A stretch of 64,000 bases of DNA from Citrus sinensis (taxonomy: Eukaryota > Streptophyta > Magnoliopsida > Sapindales > Rutaceae). Shown here piece after piece: positions 37,198 to 49,601 of this stretch (positions within the stretch are counted from its first letter, which is position 1; every line of letters starts with the position of its first letter). The stretch spans positions 2,790,001-2,854,000 of the forward strand of contig NC_068564.1 of NCBI RefSeq assembly GCF_022201045.2, in the 5' to 3' direction. A model generated the notes under the pieces. The model was not told where the DNA came from. It ran no database searches and saw only the letters and a program-made list of their open reading frames with translations. The translations under genes and the position numbers were made by a program.

Positions 37198-37479
37198 ATG
37201 TCATTCGAACTTCTTTGGATCGCTAATGGTATACTTCGTTCCATTAGTCTCGAAAGGGCTAGAGAAAATAAAAAACCTAGTCATCCTCCTCTAGGAACTA
37301 TTAACATGCATCCAAACTGTTGTATACATAGTGTCAGATTTTCTTTCCACTTCTACCTTAGATGCATGCTTAGTTATTTTAAGTGTGCTCTTGTTCAATT
37401 GAGTCCACTTGTCTGGTGTGCAATGATAGGTATGTACATTATTTGGAAGCAAAAACATCTTTCTTATCCCACATTCTAA
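37198..37479 (+). pseudogene. Retroelement frame resembling the gypsy-type Transposase_28 domain
   Basis: The 93-codon frame includes HPNCCIHSVRFSFHFYL, then LRCMLSYFKCALVQLSPL and WCAMIGMYIIW. The spacing resembles the plant 'putative gypsy type transposon' domain, where a proline/phenylalanine-rich start leads to an AxxQLxPNxW motif. A start at 37020 gives a separate short frame (MSSNSEDFSNHVVCEF) with a related start in the right arm. Broken, and assigned by resemblance only. Confidence 0.45.
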
Positions 37480-38296
37480 TAATTTCAATTGTTTTACCAA
37501 CTGATAAGCCTTCCCAACCCTAATAGAGGTCCTTCTGTTAAGGGTTGCTATTATGTGTATTTTGTTAGCCTAAAGGGTTACATATAATATAATTTTGATG
37601 ATGACAAACATCTCATGTATTTTGACATTTATACTCTCCCTTAATACATGGCATATATAATTTCAACATATAAATCAAATTCAAAATAAAAACTTCCCCT
37701 GAATATATGATCTATGATAATTTGTACTCCCCCTTAATATTTTAAAACCATACACAAAGACTTCAAGATCAAAATACTATTATTTGTCTCCGAATTAAAA
37801 AATACATGACTTCTCCCCCTTCATCATCAAAATTACCATAAATCTATGCTTATACCAAAAAGAGCATCTCAATAATTAATCAAGAAACATATATAAATTA
37901 AGCATGCAATTAACTAAGATATTATAACAATTCAAAATTTCAGAAAACATCAACCACCAAACATAACATATCCAAATATGAAATAACAATCATCTTCAAA
38001 TTTAAACAATAATGCATGTAGAGATGTAGCGCAGAGTGAAATGACTGAAAATAAAATAGAGTTCTAAGGAGATGGTGGATGTGATGAAGAGGATGGTGGT
38101 GGAAATCCAAGAGCGGTAAAAAGTTGCTGCTGGCCATCAAGAAGCTGTCGTTGTTTAGCAAAGAGGTGATGTTGTTAATCAAATAATTGCTGCTGCAGCA
38201 CAAATAGTTGTTGTTGCTTCGAAATGGACTGAATTTGAAAGGCCTGAAACTGAGATTGAATTTTGCTTTACTGCTCGGAAAGAGAATCCACTTTAG

Positions 38297-39266
38297 TCAA
38301 CAGCTGCTGCATCGGATCCTCAAAGACAGCTGAAGTAGTGTGGGAAGGACCCTCGGAAGGTGGAGGATGTGAGCGATGTGGAGCACTGGATCAGGGAGCT
38401 TGTGTGGTGGAAGGATATCGTTAAAGAAATGATGATCTGTAGGATCAATCTCAGTAACCTTTAATTTGTATCTCCAGTCTTTATACCATCTATTTTCCAC
38501 CCATATAAACCCCAAATTTGCTATTACTTCATCTCCTAATTCCCTCGGATTCAAAAAGGTTGGCTCGGTTATAGGTACTCGAAAATACTTGAGAATGCGG
38601 GTAATAATACTAGTATAAGCAAGGGATCTTTTGGCTATACATGGAGTGTTAAGCATATGATGAAGAATAATATAACCAACATTGAGCACCTTAACCTCAA
38701 GAATGCAGTCCAATATAGCTACATCTAAGCGGTTAACTTCATCCGCATGTCCAAGCCTATGAGTTATAACATGGTGAAGAACATAATGAAGGATTTTAAT
38801 TTGAAGAGGTAAGGCTTGAGATTTCAAAAGAGATCGACAAAACTCGGAGGACAAGTCACGCCGTCGACAAATTTTCTAAACAACATTCTCAATTGAAAAT
38901 CAAGGATAATCTATTTTGGTTCTAGCACTGTATAGCTCTAATCCCTCATTCGGAGTTCCAAGAATACGATTTAACAGCGCAATATCAAATTCGATATGGA
39001 TTTTCCCAACACTTGTAATAATTTTATCCGAGATTTTTATATTTATATTCGAATAAAAAAATCTTAACTAAATTTTCATAATATTGCTCATTAACAACTA
39101 ATATATTTTTCCAGCCCATAATAATAAGAAAATCTCTAAGAGATTTGTCGCAAATTTCTAAGTTAGTTAAATTACTAAGATTAACAAAATAGAGAAGAAT
39201 GATCGACCTTGACATGAAATTATCGAGAAATCGTTTCCGAAGCAGGGGACGCGGAAAATGAGTCAA
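38297..39266 (-). pseudogene. Left-arm retroelement protein remnant (Transposase_32-like)
   Basis: On the minus strand the reading runs from LLRKRFLDNFMSRSI through KSLRDFLIIMGWKN to FLFEYKYKNLG and a stop, then resumes in other segments (LLNRILGTPNEGLELYSAR) into the 185-codon frame 38854-38297. That frame contains LPLQIKILHYVLHHVITHRL, VGYIILHHM and WYKDWRYKLKVTEIDPTDH. This matches the right arm closely with different stops. The arrangement resembles the plant retroelement domain annotated as 'putative plant transposon protein' (Transposase_32). Confidence 0.5.
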
Positions 39267-39397
39267 TATAAACTCCGAATAATCACCATAATCTTCCTTG
39301 CGCTTCTTGGCCGCGGGTTTCCCCCCATTTTATTTCCCTTTCACTTGCTTTCTTCAACCTCTCTCCATTCTCCTCAAAGCCGAACATAAGTGAAAAT

Positions 39398-39645
39398 TGA
39401 AGGAGTAATGGATGAATAATGATTTGAATGATTGATTTTTTAACAAGAAAATGAGTGAAAGATGAAGAAATTTAAGAGAGAAATGGAGAAGCACTATTCA
39501 CGCGTGAGAGAGAGAAAGATGAATAAGTGAAGAAATGATGATTGAGAAGTGTTTAATGAAGGTTAAATGCATGGGTAATGGTTTGAAAGATTGATCTTGA
39601 CATGAAAAAGAGTGAGAAATGAAGAAATTTTAAGTGGAAATGGAG
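39398..39645 (+). repeat. Two diverged direct repeats at the centre of the palindrome
   Basis: About 39398-39490 and 39560-39645 share GAAGGxxxAATG, GATTGATxTT and GATGAAGAAATTT-type strings in the same orientation. They sit in the ~260-bp spacer between the two inner arms. Confidence 0.6.
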
Positions 39646-39793
39646 GGGGTATGTTTGGCTTTGAGAGACAATGGAGAGAGGTTGAAGAAAGTAAGTGAAA
39701 TGGAAATAAAATAGGGGGAAACCCGTGGCCAAGAAGCGCAAGGAAGATTATGGTGATTATTCGGAGTTTATGTGAACTCATTTTTCGCGTCCC

Positions 39794-40617
39794 TTGCTTC
39801 GGAAACAATTTCTCGATAATTTCATGTCAAAGTCGATCATTCTTCCCTATTTTGTTAATCTTAGTAATTTAGCGAACTTAGAAATTTGTGACAAATCTCT
39901 TAGAGATTTTCTTATTACTATGGGCTGGAAAAATGTATTGGTTGTTAATGAGCGATATTATGAAAATTTAGTTAAGGTTTTTTTATTCAAATATAGATAT
40001 GGAAGTCTCGGATAAAATTGTTACAAGTGTTAGGGGAATCCATATCGAATTTGATGTTGCGTTGTTAAATCGTATTCTTGGAACTCCGAATGAGGGATTA
40101 GAGCTATACAGTGCCAGAACTAAAATAGATTATCCTTGGTTTTCAATTGAGAATGTTGTTGAAAATTTGTCAACAACGTGACTTGTCCTCCGAGTTTTGT
40201 CAATCTCTTTTAAAATCTCAAGCCTTACCTTTTTAAATTATAATCCTTCATTATGTTCTTCACCATGTTATAACTCCTAGGTTTGGACATACTGATGAAG
40301 TTAACTATTTAGATGTAGCTATATTGAATTGCATTCTTGAGGGTAGGGTGCTCAATGTTGGTTATATTATTCTTCATCATATGCTTAGCACTCCATGTAT
40401 AGCTAAAAGATCTCTTGCTTATGCTAGTATTATTACCCTCATTCTTAAGTATTTCCGAGTACTTATAACCGAGCCAACCTTTTTGAATCCAATGGAATTA
40501 GGAGATGAAGTAATAGCAAATTTGAGATTTATATGGATGGAAAATAGATGGTATAAAGACTGGAGATACAAATTAAAGGTTACTGAGATTTGCTCCTACA
40601 GATCATCGTTTCTTTAA
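39794..40617 (+). pseudogene. Right-arm retroelement protein remnant (Transposase_32-like)
   Basis: This is the inverted partner of 38297-39266. Plus-strand segments read LRKQFLDNFMSKSIILPY and MGWKNVLVVNERYYENLVKV. After a one-base frame change come IHIEFDVALLNRILGTPNEG, then IILHHMLSTPCIAKRS and NRWYKDWRYKLKVTEI. It is interrupted by stops and at least two frame changes. The Gln-rich tail continues to about 40975. Confidence 0.5.
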
Positions 40618-41449
40618 CGATGTCCTTCTACCACACAAGCTCCCTGATCTCAGTGTTCCACATTGCTCACATCCTCCACCTTCCGAGAGTCCTTCCCACT
40701 CTACTTCAATTGTCTTCGAGGATCCGATGCAGTAGTTGTTGACTAAAGTGGATTCTCTTTCCGAGCAGCAAAGCAAAATTCAATCCTAGCTTGAGGCCTT
40801 TCAAATTCAGTCCATTTCGAAGCAACAACGACTATTTGCGTAGCAGCAAACAATTATTTGATCAACAATATCGTCTCTTTGCTCAACAACAACAGTTTCT
40901 TGATGGCCAGCAACAACTTTTTGCAGCTCTTAAATTTCCACCACCATCCCCTTCATCACATCCACCATCTCCTTAGAACTCTATTTTATTTTCAGTCATT
41001 TCACTTTGCACTACATCTCTACATGCATTATTGTTTAAATTTAAAAATGATTGTTAATTGATATTTGGACATGTTATGTTTGGTGGTTGATGTTTTTTGA
41101 AATCTTGTATTGTTATAATATCTTAGTTAATTGCATGCTTAATTTATATATGTTTCTTGATTAATTATTGAGGTGCTCTTTTTGGTATAAGCATGAATTT
41201 CTGGTAATTTTGATGATGAAGGGGGATGAGTCATGTATTTTTTAATTCAAAGATAGGTAATAGTATTTTGATCTTGAAGTCTTTGTGTATGGTTTTGAAA
41301 TATTAAGGGGGAGTACAAATTATCATATATTCAGGGGGAATTTTTGTTTTGAACTTGATTTATATGTTGAATTATAAATGCCATGTATTAAGGGAGAGTA
41401 TAAATGTCAAAATACATGAGATGTTTGTCATCATAAAAAAGTGGGAGAT

Positions 41450-42833
41450 TGTTAGCCTAAAGGCTATACATAATGTAATTTTGATGATAACAAACATGTG
41501 TCTCAAGTGATTTAATAAATATTGTATTTAACATTTTTACTAGTTTTTTAAGGATAATATTTATGCAAGTGAAATCAAGTTGAAGACACTCAACGGACAA
41601 ATTATTATCATAAATTCTTGTAAAGCCGGTATGATTTAATTGATGCATGATTTAGCATTTAAGAAACTCAAGGGATTACCTTAATTAATTATTTTTCATA
41701 AACTAAAAGATTTTATATTTATAAGATAGAGTATTTTGTGGATTTGAGTAATTTGGACTTAAATGAAAAATTTTGCAATCTTTGAATTTAATAAATATTA
41801 TTTTGAATTCCGGAGTTGAACTTTTTTGTAAATATTTGAAATATTTTGCGCCATACTATAATTTATGAAAGTTTAAGGACCCAAGTGTAATCTAAACATT
41901 TGAAATCCAAAATTGGACAGAGTGAGCGGCTAACCGCCTGAGGCTAGCGGCTTGCTGCCTGAGCAAAATCTCATATTTTCAAATTTTGGACTAAAGTGAA
42001 AGGTTTTGAAAATTTTGAACAATATAAGTATTATGCAAAATTTAAAAAAGGATTTCTTTGAAAAATACTATTATATTTGGGGCCATATCATAATTTCATA
42101 AAGTATTGAAAATGACAAGTATTATTTAAAAATTTTAAAATTGGACATGTTTGCAAAGTTTTATGACGTTTTGGGCCATAATGTAATTTAAGTATAACGG
42201 TAATATCACTATTATGAGCGGCTAGCCGGATAAATCAAGGGGCTAACTGCTTGGTTGGGGGAATTTGTTTATAATGGTTAGTTTTTGAGTTTTAACTATA
42301 AAAACTCAACTCCAGTTTTATTTTAAGGACTAATGCAAGCATAAAAAAGATCGTAAAACATATATTGAGCTTTCAAATTGCAAAATCATCATAGATTGAA
42401 TCATTATTGTGTTATTATTTGCATAACCACTCTTAAAGAGAGTTTTTGTTGTAATTTTCATTTCTTATCAAATTATGGGTGTACAAATGTGAAAAACACT
42501 TGGGGTGAAAAGATTGGAGAGATAATCTTTTGATTGTAAAGGTTCATTGACACATTGGAAGTCAATTGTAAGAACTTGAAGCCTTGAGAGACTTGGATAG
42601 TGAAATCCTCGAGCTTGGTTGGCTTTGAGGCGTGGACGTAGGCGAGGATTGCCGAACCACATAAAAATTGTTGTGTTTGTTTTATCTTCCCTTTTTTTTA
42701 TTATTGTGTTATATTGAATTTATTGTTTTTGTATTTGATTAAGGCAATAGATTAAATTGTTGTGCAAATTGTTTAGCATAAAATTTAAAAACTCAATTCA
42801 CCGCCTCTCTTGGGTTGCATAACTTGCATTTCA
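41450..42833 (+). repeat. Probable LTR (about 1.38 kb) in the right arm
   Basis: AAAAAAGTGGGAGAT immediately before TGTTAGCCTAAAGG is a typical plant polypurine tract and LTR start. The proposed end ...TTGCATTTCA at 42833 follows CTCAATTCACCGCCTCTC, a common LTR terminus type. No matching full second LTR was found; only a ~50-bp related start occurs at 37563-37611. The right border is uncertain. Confidence 0.5.
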
Positions 42834-43689
42834 TATTCTTGACCTGACCTTTTGATTATTCAAAAGAAATTTTTCAGCGGAGCTTGGAAAGACTCATGGT
42901 TTTTAACTGGTGGGGATTGAAAATTTGGGATTTTTATGACATAAATCCCGAGTGCTGGGTTCGAACTGATTTTTGTACCCCATGTAACTTATCTAGGTGA
43001 TGTTTTAATATATTATTCTGTAACTCCACTAACCCTGTTTTTTTTTTCTTTTTTTTTGTGCAATGCGAAACATGCCTCCCTCTGTCATTTCCAATGATGA
43101 GAGAGATCCACTACTGAATGTCTTCAATATTTCAGTAGAATATAGATCTTAGGACTATCTCTCCTAATCGGTTTTTTTTTTATCAATATTGGCTTTCATC
43201 TCCTCTGCTCATCTTTTAACCCCTCTTAGAGGTGTGCTTTTGGTTTTATCAACATTTTTATAAAATGATAAGTTCATGTAATAATGCATATATCTCTATC
43301 CTCTTTTTTTTTTTCCCTCTTTTTCGGTCATGTCTTTAGGAAATGATGGTACTTAGAAAAAGAAAAAGATTAATAAGTATCCTCTCGCACAGGGAATTCA
43401 CAAAGGACAAGATAAAAAAAATTATTGAAATCTGAAGATATTACTGGTACGTTAACTAAGATGTTGAAGGAAGAATTAAAAGTAGTAAATACTCACCAAA
43501 ATTCAAATGACTTAAACTTAAGAAGTAAAGAAAAGAAGAGAGTTAGTAGTTGGATGGAAGAAATAGCAAACAATGTACATATAAGTGATGAGTTAGCTTC
43601 GTTGTTGTATGGAAGAGATATCGACCAATATATATAAGTGAGAGTTAGCTCTTTTTAGTTTTAAAAATCAAGCTCCAAAAAGTTAGGGG

Positions 43690-44015
43690 CAATTGTTATC
43701 AGGAATAGTGAAACATGCAAAAGTAGTCATGCACTAAAAGTGATGCATGCAAAGTTACCATGCACGTGAAAATGATGTATACAAAGTTATCATGCACAAA
43801 AAATGAAGCGTGAATCAAGTAAAAGTAAAAAGAGACTATGGAGCAGGACGCATAAATAAAAGTAAACAGAGAGCATGGACTATGGAGCATGAAGCAGAAA
43901 GTATAAGTAAAAGTAAAAAGAGAGCATGGAGCATGGAGTAGGAAATGTAAGTAAAAGTAAAAGTGGAGCATGCATAGTAAATTGAAGCAGACAACGTGCA
44001 TAGTAGAATGAAGCA
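43690..44015 (-). repeat. Low-complexity CATGCT/TTTTACTTT tract, right inverted copy
   Basis: Reverse-complement partner of 36420-36840 with the same short motifs, diverged in copy number. Confidence 0.65.
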
Positions 44016-44807
44016 TGTTGGCTGTCACAAAACCAATATAATCGTGGATTCAGAAGATAAATCTAGAAGTACTGAAAACCAATTTGAGAAGAAAATAAAC
44101 ATAGACTTAAGATAAAACTCTAATTAAGTAATGAAAGCCAATTAGAATAAGGAGTTGTTAACGACTTAGAATACCTAAAAATTGTACTACAAATAGAATG
44201 CTCTTAATGCATAAAAGACACAAACAAATCTAGAGGTAAAAAGCTAAAAAAAAAAAGAACAGAAATCATTGTAATTCTTATTAAATAGTGAAGGTTGTAC
44301 TTTCGATTCCTGTGAACGTAGGCCAAGTGTTGGCCTACGTAAATTCTCTGTGTTTTGTTCTTAACATTGTGTCGTTCATTTATAATTTTCTAGTTGACTA
44401 AGAATAAGCGTCAAATAGTTACAAATTAACCAAATGAATGGTTTAATCTCTTCTAATCTAGTGTAAATCTGTGAATATGTATAACCAACTTGATTGACTT
44501 GGACTAATCTTTTGCTTATTATTATTGGTGCGAAGTTTGAAATTGCTCTTGCCCGTGTGAATAAGCATCGAATTCCTTCATGCAGGAGAGTAGAAATTGT
44601 TAGGGGGTAAAAGAATTTAAAAAAAAAAAAGGAATAGAAAGGATGATGAGAGATCATTCCTTAGTTTTTGATTGAAAAGAAATGAACCAAATGACGAAGA
44701 AGACAAATGATGTATCCTTATAGTCGTAGGCCACAAAATCCATCAAAGATAAAATATAATACCTACTAAAAGGAAATTAAAAAAATCATATTTTATCCTT
44801 TCTGTAA

Positions 44808-44836
<29 letters not shown>
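44808..44836 (+). repeat. (AAT)n microsatellite
   Basis: About nine AAT units in a row, followed by AAAT units. Confidence 0.85.
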
Positions 44837-44838
<2 letters not shown>

Positions 44839-45123
44839 TAAATAAATAAAAGTATTTGAAATCTATTCAGATTCTAAATACATATGCTTTGCTGTTTGGT
44901 CTGGATGTATGTCAAGCATTAGTTTGAAAATTTACTTTATTAATATTCGAAGAAACATCCATCCTTATTCAAGAGACATTAATTTCATGAGGTTCAAATT
45001 GATCCCCGCAAACAAATGTTGAGGGTATGATTTCACTAGGGTGCTTAGTGCTTTCACGTTATCAGAAGCACTTTTCTTTTTGTATATTTCAAAACCCATT
45101 AGAAATGAAAACTTTTTTATCCA

Positions 45124-45151
45124 AATATATATATATATATATATATATATA
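45124..45151 (+). repeat. (AT)n microsatellite
   Basis: About fourteen AT dinucleotides in a row. Confidence 0.85.
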
Positions 45152-46453
45152 CACTTTAAATATTTGACATATACAAGGCTCCATCACTTCTTGTTGGTCA
45201 CGACTCACTTGGAAAAATAAAGTTGTTTTAGTTAAGATTATCATCAAAAGGTTTTTCAACTAAAATCTTTTTTCTTATTTAAAAAGTCACATTAATAAAA
45301 GGAATCTTAAAAATTCTTTGAATGAAATTTTTTAGATAAGATGGTGCTAAAAACATAAAAATAATATTTTATTTGAAGAATTATTTATGGAGAATCTTTT
45401 AGAGTTTTTAATTTAGAGACCAATGCTTATTTAGTCCTCATGTTTTGGACTAAATATTCATTTAGTTTTTATATTTTGAAAAGTATCTAAAATTTATCTC
45501 TACTGTTAAATATGTTACATTTTTATTTTTATTTTTTCTTTACTTTTACAGCAATCTTTAAAATAATTTTTATTCACAAGAATTAAATTAATTTTAAAAG
45601 TAAAATAATAGCAAAAAATTTTTACATTAATTTTTATTTAAATTTATAGTTAATTTGATAAAAAAATTTATAGTTAATTGGATAAAATAACTTTCTTTTT
45701 ATTAATGCTTCCAAGATTATTGCAAGAATATTTTTGTAAAAATTAAAAAAAAAAGGAAGTAAGGATAAAAGTGTAATATAATTAACAATAAGGATATTTT
45801 GAGATATTTTTAAACTATAAGGATTAAATGGTCATTTAGTCTTGAATATTGGGTGTAAATAAATATTTATCCTTATTTTTAAAGAAAAATTGATGTTAAA
45901 ATATAAATAAATTTATATTATTTTAACAGTAAAAAAATATAATTAAATAATATAATTTTATTTTTACTTGAAAAATCTTGTAGAGTTTTTTCATTTATTT
46001 ATCATATAAATAAATAAATATTTAAAAAGTTAAATTGGACAAGCCTTTGGTGTGCCCAAGCGTCCAGACATAACAGCAGGTGCACAACAGTGGCGTGGTA
46101 ATTTGGTAATTATCTTATTTCCCAAAGCTGACGCGATCTTCTCTTCTCCGGCCCAGCCAGCAGGAGCTTCAATCTGTATCTTTCTCAGAAACCTTAAATT
46201 TACAATTGATTTTCCTCATCGGTCATCACTCAGTGAAATTAAAATTAGGGTTTCTGATTTTGCAAATCCCTCCAATTGAAACTCACCACGAAAAGATTCA
46301 ATTTTGAGACTAAATTTAGGGTTTTTTGTTATGATAAGATTCGATTTCAATCGGGCATCTTACGTGTCGGATTCGAGCAATTTCATTATTATTCAACGGT
46401 CTCATTCTCATTCATCTTTCTGTTATTTCCGTTATTATTAATAATAATTGGTT

Positions 46454-49057
46454 ATGGATTTCGACGCGCACGGTGGCAACAAGCGCGTGTTCCATCGACT
46501 AGGAGGAGCTGGTGGTGACGGCGGTGGCGGTGGGCTCTCAACGGCCGATACAAGGCAGAAAGTATGTAACTATTGGCGCGCTGGAAAGTGTAATCGGTTT
46601 CCATGTCCGTACTTACACAGAGAATTGCCACTGCCGCCGGCGGCAACAGCTAACGGTGCTGCTGCGAAGCGGTTTGCGAATAACACGTGGGGTAGAAATA
46701 ATAATTTTAATAATCATAGCAATAATTATAGGGCGGGTAATAGTAAAAATAGTAATATTAATAATAGGGCTGTTATAAAGACGGATATATTGTGTAGAAA
46801 TTGGGTTCAAGGGAATTGTATGTATGGAGAGAAGTGCAAGTTTTTGCATTCTTGGACTGTAGGCGATGGTTTCAAGTTGTTGACTCAGCTTGAAGGGCAC
46901 CAAAAGGTAAATTTGTTTAGTTTTGTTTTGTTCAAATTTTAGTTTGTTGAATGTTTTTGGAGATTTAACTGATTGGTTGATTGTGAACAGGTTGTGAGTG
47001 GGATTACTCTGCCATCGGGTTCAGATAAGCTTTATTCTGGTAGTAAAGACGAGACTGTTAGAGTTTGGGATTGTGCTTCTGGACAGGTTTTTCTTTTAAA
47101 TTACTTTTCTTTTCTTATTTTGTAAGTTGAATTAATTTTAGTTCTTATATGAGTTAGCTTGCTTGTTGGAATTTAGTTTTTGATTTTCTGCTCGAACTAT
47201 GAATGTATGTCTGAAGGAAAAGGTGGAATAGAAAGAAAGTTATTGGTCGTAAACAGTTGATACTTGATGCATTTTGTCATAATCATTAATCAAATGTAAA
47301 TATAGATGCCTTGTGTTTTCATTTCTCTACATTGTCTCTTTGTATCGCAATTGAGAAGCTTATTAATTAGCGGCTGATGGTCTTTTTCTTTTTCTTTTAG
47401 TGTGCAGGTGTGATTAATCTTGGTGGTGAAGTTGGTTGCATGATTAGTGAAGGTCCTTGGATTTTCATTGGTGTAACAAATTTTGTCAAGGTAAATTATA
47501 TAACATTAGAATTTTTTTTTTTTTTGGGGGTGAATTTCATATGGTTTGCAAGCGTGAAAGTAGTGTCAATATAATGATACCTGGGTATGTGATGATATTT
47601 CAGGCTTGGAACACCCAAACTAATACTGACCTGAGTCTTAGTGGACCTGTGGGACAAGTTTACGCAATGGCTGTCGGTAATGATTTACTCTTCGCTGGTA
47701 CGCAGGTAATCGGTTTTACAAGTCGATTATTCGTGTTTTCTTTCTGAATTGTCATGTTTTAAGTTTACTTCTTTTGTTGGCAAATAGTTTTTCGTTGGGG
47801 CTTCTAGTTGTAGGATCCATGGGTTGAGTGCACTATGTCATGAATAATCAGTTGCGAACCCTGTTATTGAATGTGGAAATTGTGATAGCCAACATTTCCA
47901 AGTGTACCTACAATTTTGAAGAGTGATTGATTGCATGATATCAGCTACCAATGACATGCATTGACATATACACCTTTTTTTTCACTTAGTTAAATGTTTG
48001 TTTGTGCATCGTCAATCTTGCACACTGAAAGCCCTTGCATACTAAGTTGTCCATGCTTCTTCTGCCTCTCTCTGCCCCTGTCTCTTTCGTACTCTGCGCT
48101 TGTTTGTTTGGAATCACCATGTACTCCTGACTAATAAAACAACATCCTTTTGTGCAGGATGGGGCTATATTGGCATGGAAGTTTAATGTTACCACCAACT
48201 GCTTTGAACCAGCTGCGTCGCTCAAAGGTCACTCTCTTGCAGTGGTATCTTTAGTTGTCGGAGCTAATAAGCTTTACTCTGGTTCCATGGACAATTCAAT
48301 AAGAGTAAGTTAGATTTCATATCATGTTAATTCTGATACGAACTTCTAGTTTTTTGATGAATAACCTGCAGAGATTGTCTTTCCTTCTTTTAGGTGTGGA
48401 ACCTTGAAACTCTGCAGTGCATACAGACTCTAACAGAGCACACTTCAGTCGTGATGTCACTTCTTTGCTGGGATCAGTTTCTTTTATCATGTTCATTGGA
48501 CAAAACAATAAAGGTTTTTGCCATTTTAATGCTCATTATATACATTTTTCTTTGGGGGCAAGTTACAAAGCTGTACCGATTTTATTTGTTTTTGCAGGTG
48601 TGGTTTGCTACAGATAGTGGAAACCTGGAAGTGACTTATACTCACAATGAAGAACATGTATGTTTTTCTCTTTCTCCAAATCTGGTTTTCCTGTTTTATT
48701 CATGTTCTATTTTAACTTGTGATCTTGAATCTGGTTGCCAATATTTTTAGTATTGATATTCAAGTATTTGATACGTTAAGCTTGTGATGCATGGGGTAAT
48801 AATTGTAATTTATATATCATCTACTACTTATTTGGTTCCTGAGTTTTTTCTAAAAGAAAACACTCCAATGGGAATAGGTGTTTTGTTGCAAGTGTTGGTA
48901 TTGTATTGCTTCGTGGTGTGCCGTCAAGCCCATTCATCTGCAATGTTAGGCTCAGAATTAGAGAAGCAAGATATTCTGGTTCTGTATGTGTGCATGAGAG
49001 ATTTGATTAAAGAATAGTTTTTCCCTTGTGTGCATATTAAACTAGAATAGTGGAAAT

Positions 49058-49088
<31 letters not shown>

Positions 49089-49601
49089 GGAACAGTGAAT
49101 ACTTTCTCTTCTGTATTTCACGGAGGAATGGTTTAAAATTCACTTTGCTCTTCTTTTATTGTAATGTTTGTTTTCAAAATACGGAACGCGTCTAGAATAC
49201 TAGTAGTTTATGATATTGTGATCTGGCTGCTGCAGGGAGTGCTTGCCCTGTGTGGAATGCCTGATTCAGAAGGCAAGCCAGTCTTGCTGTGCTCTTGCAA
49301 TGACAACTCTGTCCGCTTCTATGATTTGCCATCGTGAGTTTTCTGTAACCATATGGTCTTTATTTTATTTTCCTTTTCTCATTCAAATTGGAACCCTTCA
49401 GCCAATTTCATGCATGCACAGTTGCTTTCCTAACTGTTTTCTATTATGCTATTATGGTCTAGGTTTGCTGAGAGGGGTAAAATTTTTGCCAAACAAGAGA
49501 TTCGAGCCATTCAGCTGGGCCCTGGCGGTCTGTTTTTCACTGGTGATGGGACTGGTCAAGTGAGAGTGTGGCAATGGTGTAACGGGCCGGTTGCAACTTG
49601 A
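46454..49601 (+). CDS. CCCH zinc-finger and WD40-repeat protein (ZFWD type), nine exons
   Basis: Exons: 46454-46906, 46991-47086, 47401-47490, 47604-47705, 48158-48304, 48394-48513, 48598-48657, 49236-49333 and 49463-49601, joined in frame to 434 residues. Two CCCH fingers stand in the N-terminal part: C38-C46-C51-H55 (C-x7-C-x4-C-x3-H) and C114-C122-C128-H132 (C-x7-C-x5-C-x3-H), with an Asn-rich linker between. From about residue 145 come WD40 repeats (LEGHQKVVSGI...VRVWDC, LKGHSLAVVSLV...IRVWNL, LTEHTSVVMSLL...IKVWF, VRFYDL, QVRVWQW) that should form one propeller. The combination and length match Arabidopsis ZFWD proteins (CCCH proteins 48/63 class); an RNA-binding or ubiquitin-adaptor role is conjecture. 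Intron 7 contains a T11-G23 homopolymer pair. Confidence 0.95.

Larger units (their letters stand above)
36046..44395. mobile_element. Large imperfect palindrome of LTR-retrotransposon remnants (about 8.3 kb)
   Basis: The outer ends are inverted copies. GTCAACTAGAAAATTA near 36050, followed by AGAACAAAACACAGAGAA, recurs inverted near 44395-44345. Homology continues inward through a low-complexity TACTTTTACTTACA/CATGCTC tract (left 36420-36840, right 44015-43690) to about 37060 and 43390. A second inverted pair lies inside: left about 37610-39388 and right about 39648-41435, carrying a retroelement gag-like frame on the minus strand at left and the plus strand at right. The right arm also contains an LTR-like block (41450-42833). 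I recognise putative Transposase_28-like and Transposase_32-like domains, which belong to plant gypsy/LARD-type elements. All frames are broken. Confidence 0.75.
44396..46453. other. AT-rich intergenic region and 5' leader of the ZFWD gene
   Basis: No coding gene is supported. It holds an (AAT)n microsatellite at 44808-44836 and an (AT)n tract at 45124-45151. The last ~350 bp are probably the promoter and 5'UTR of the gene starting at 46454. Confidence 0.5.

Noticed and set aside
44376..44657. 93-codon minus-strand frame near the right end of the palindrome
   Set aside because: Low complexity at its start, and no recognisable domain or splice partner.
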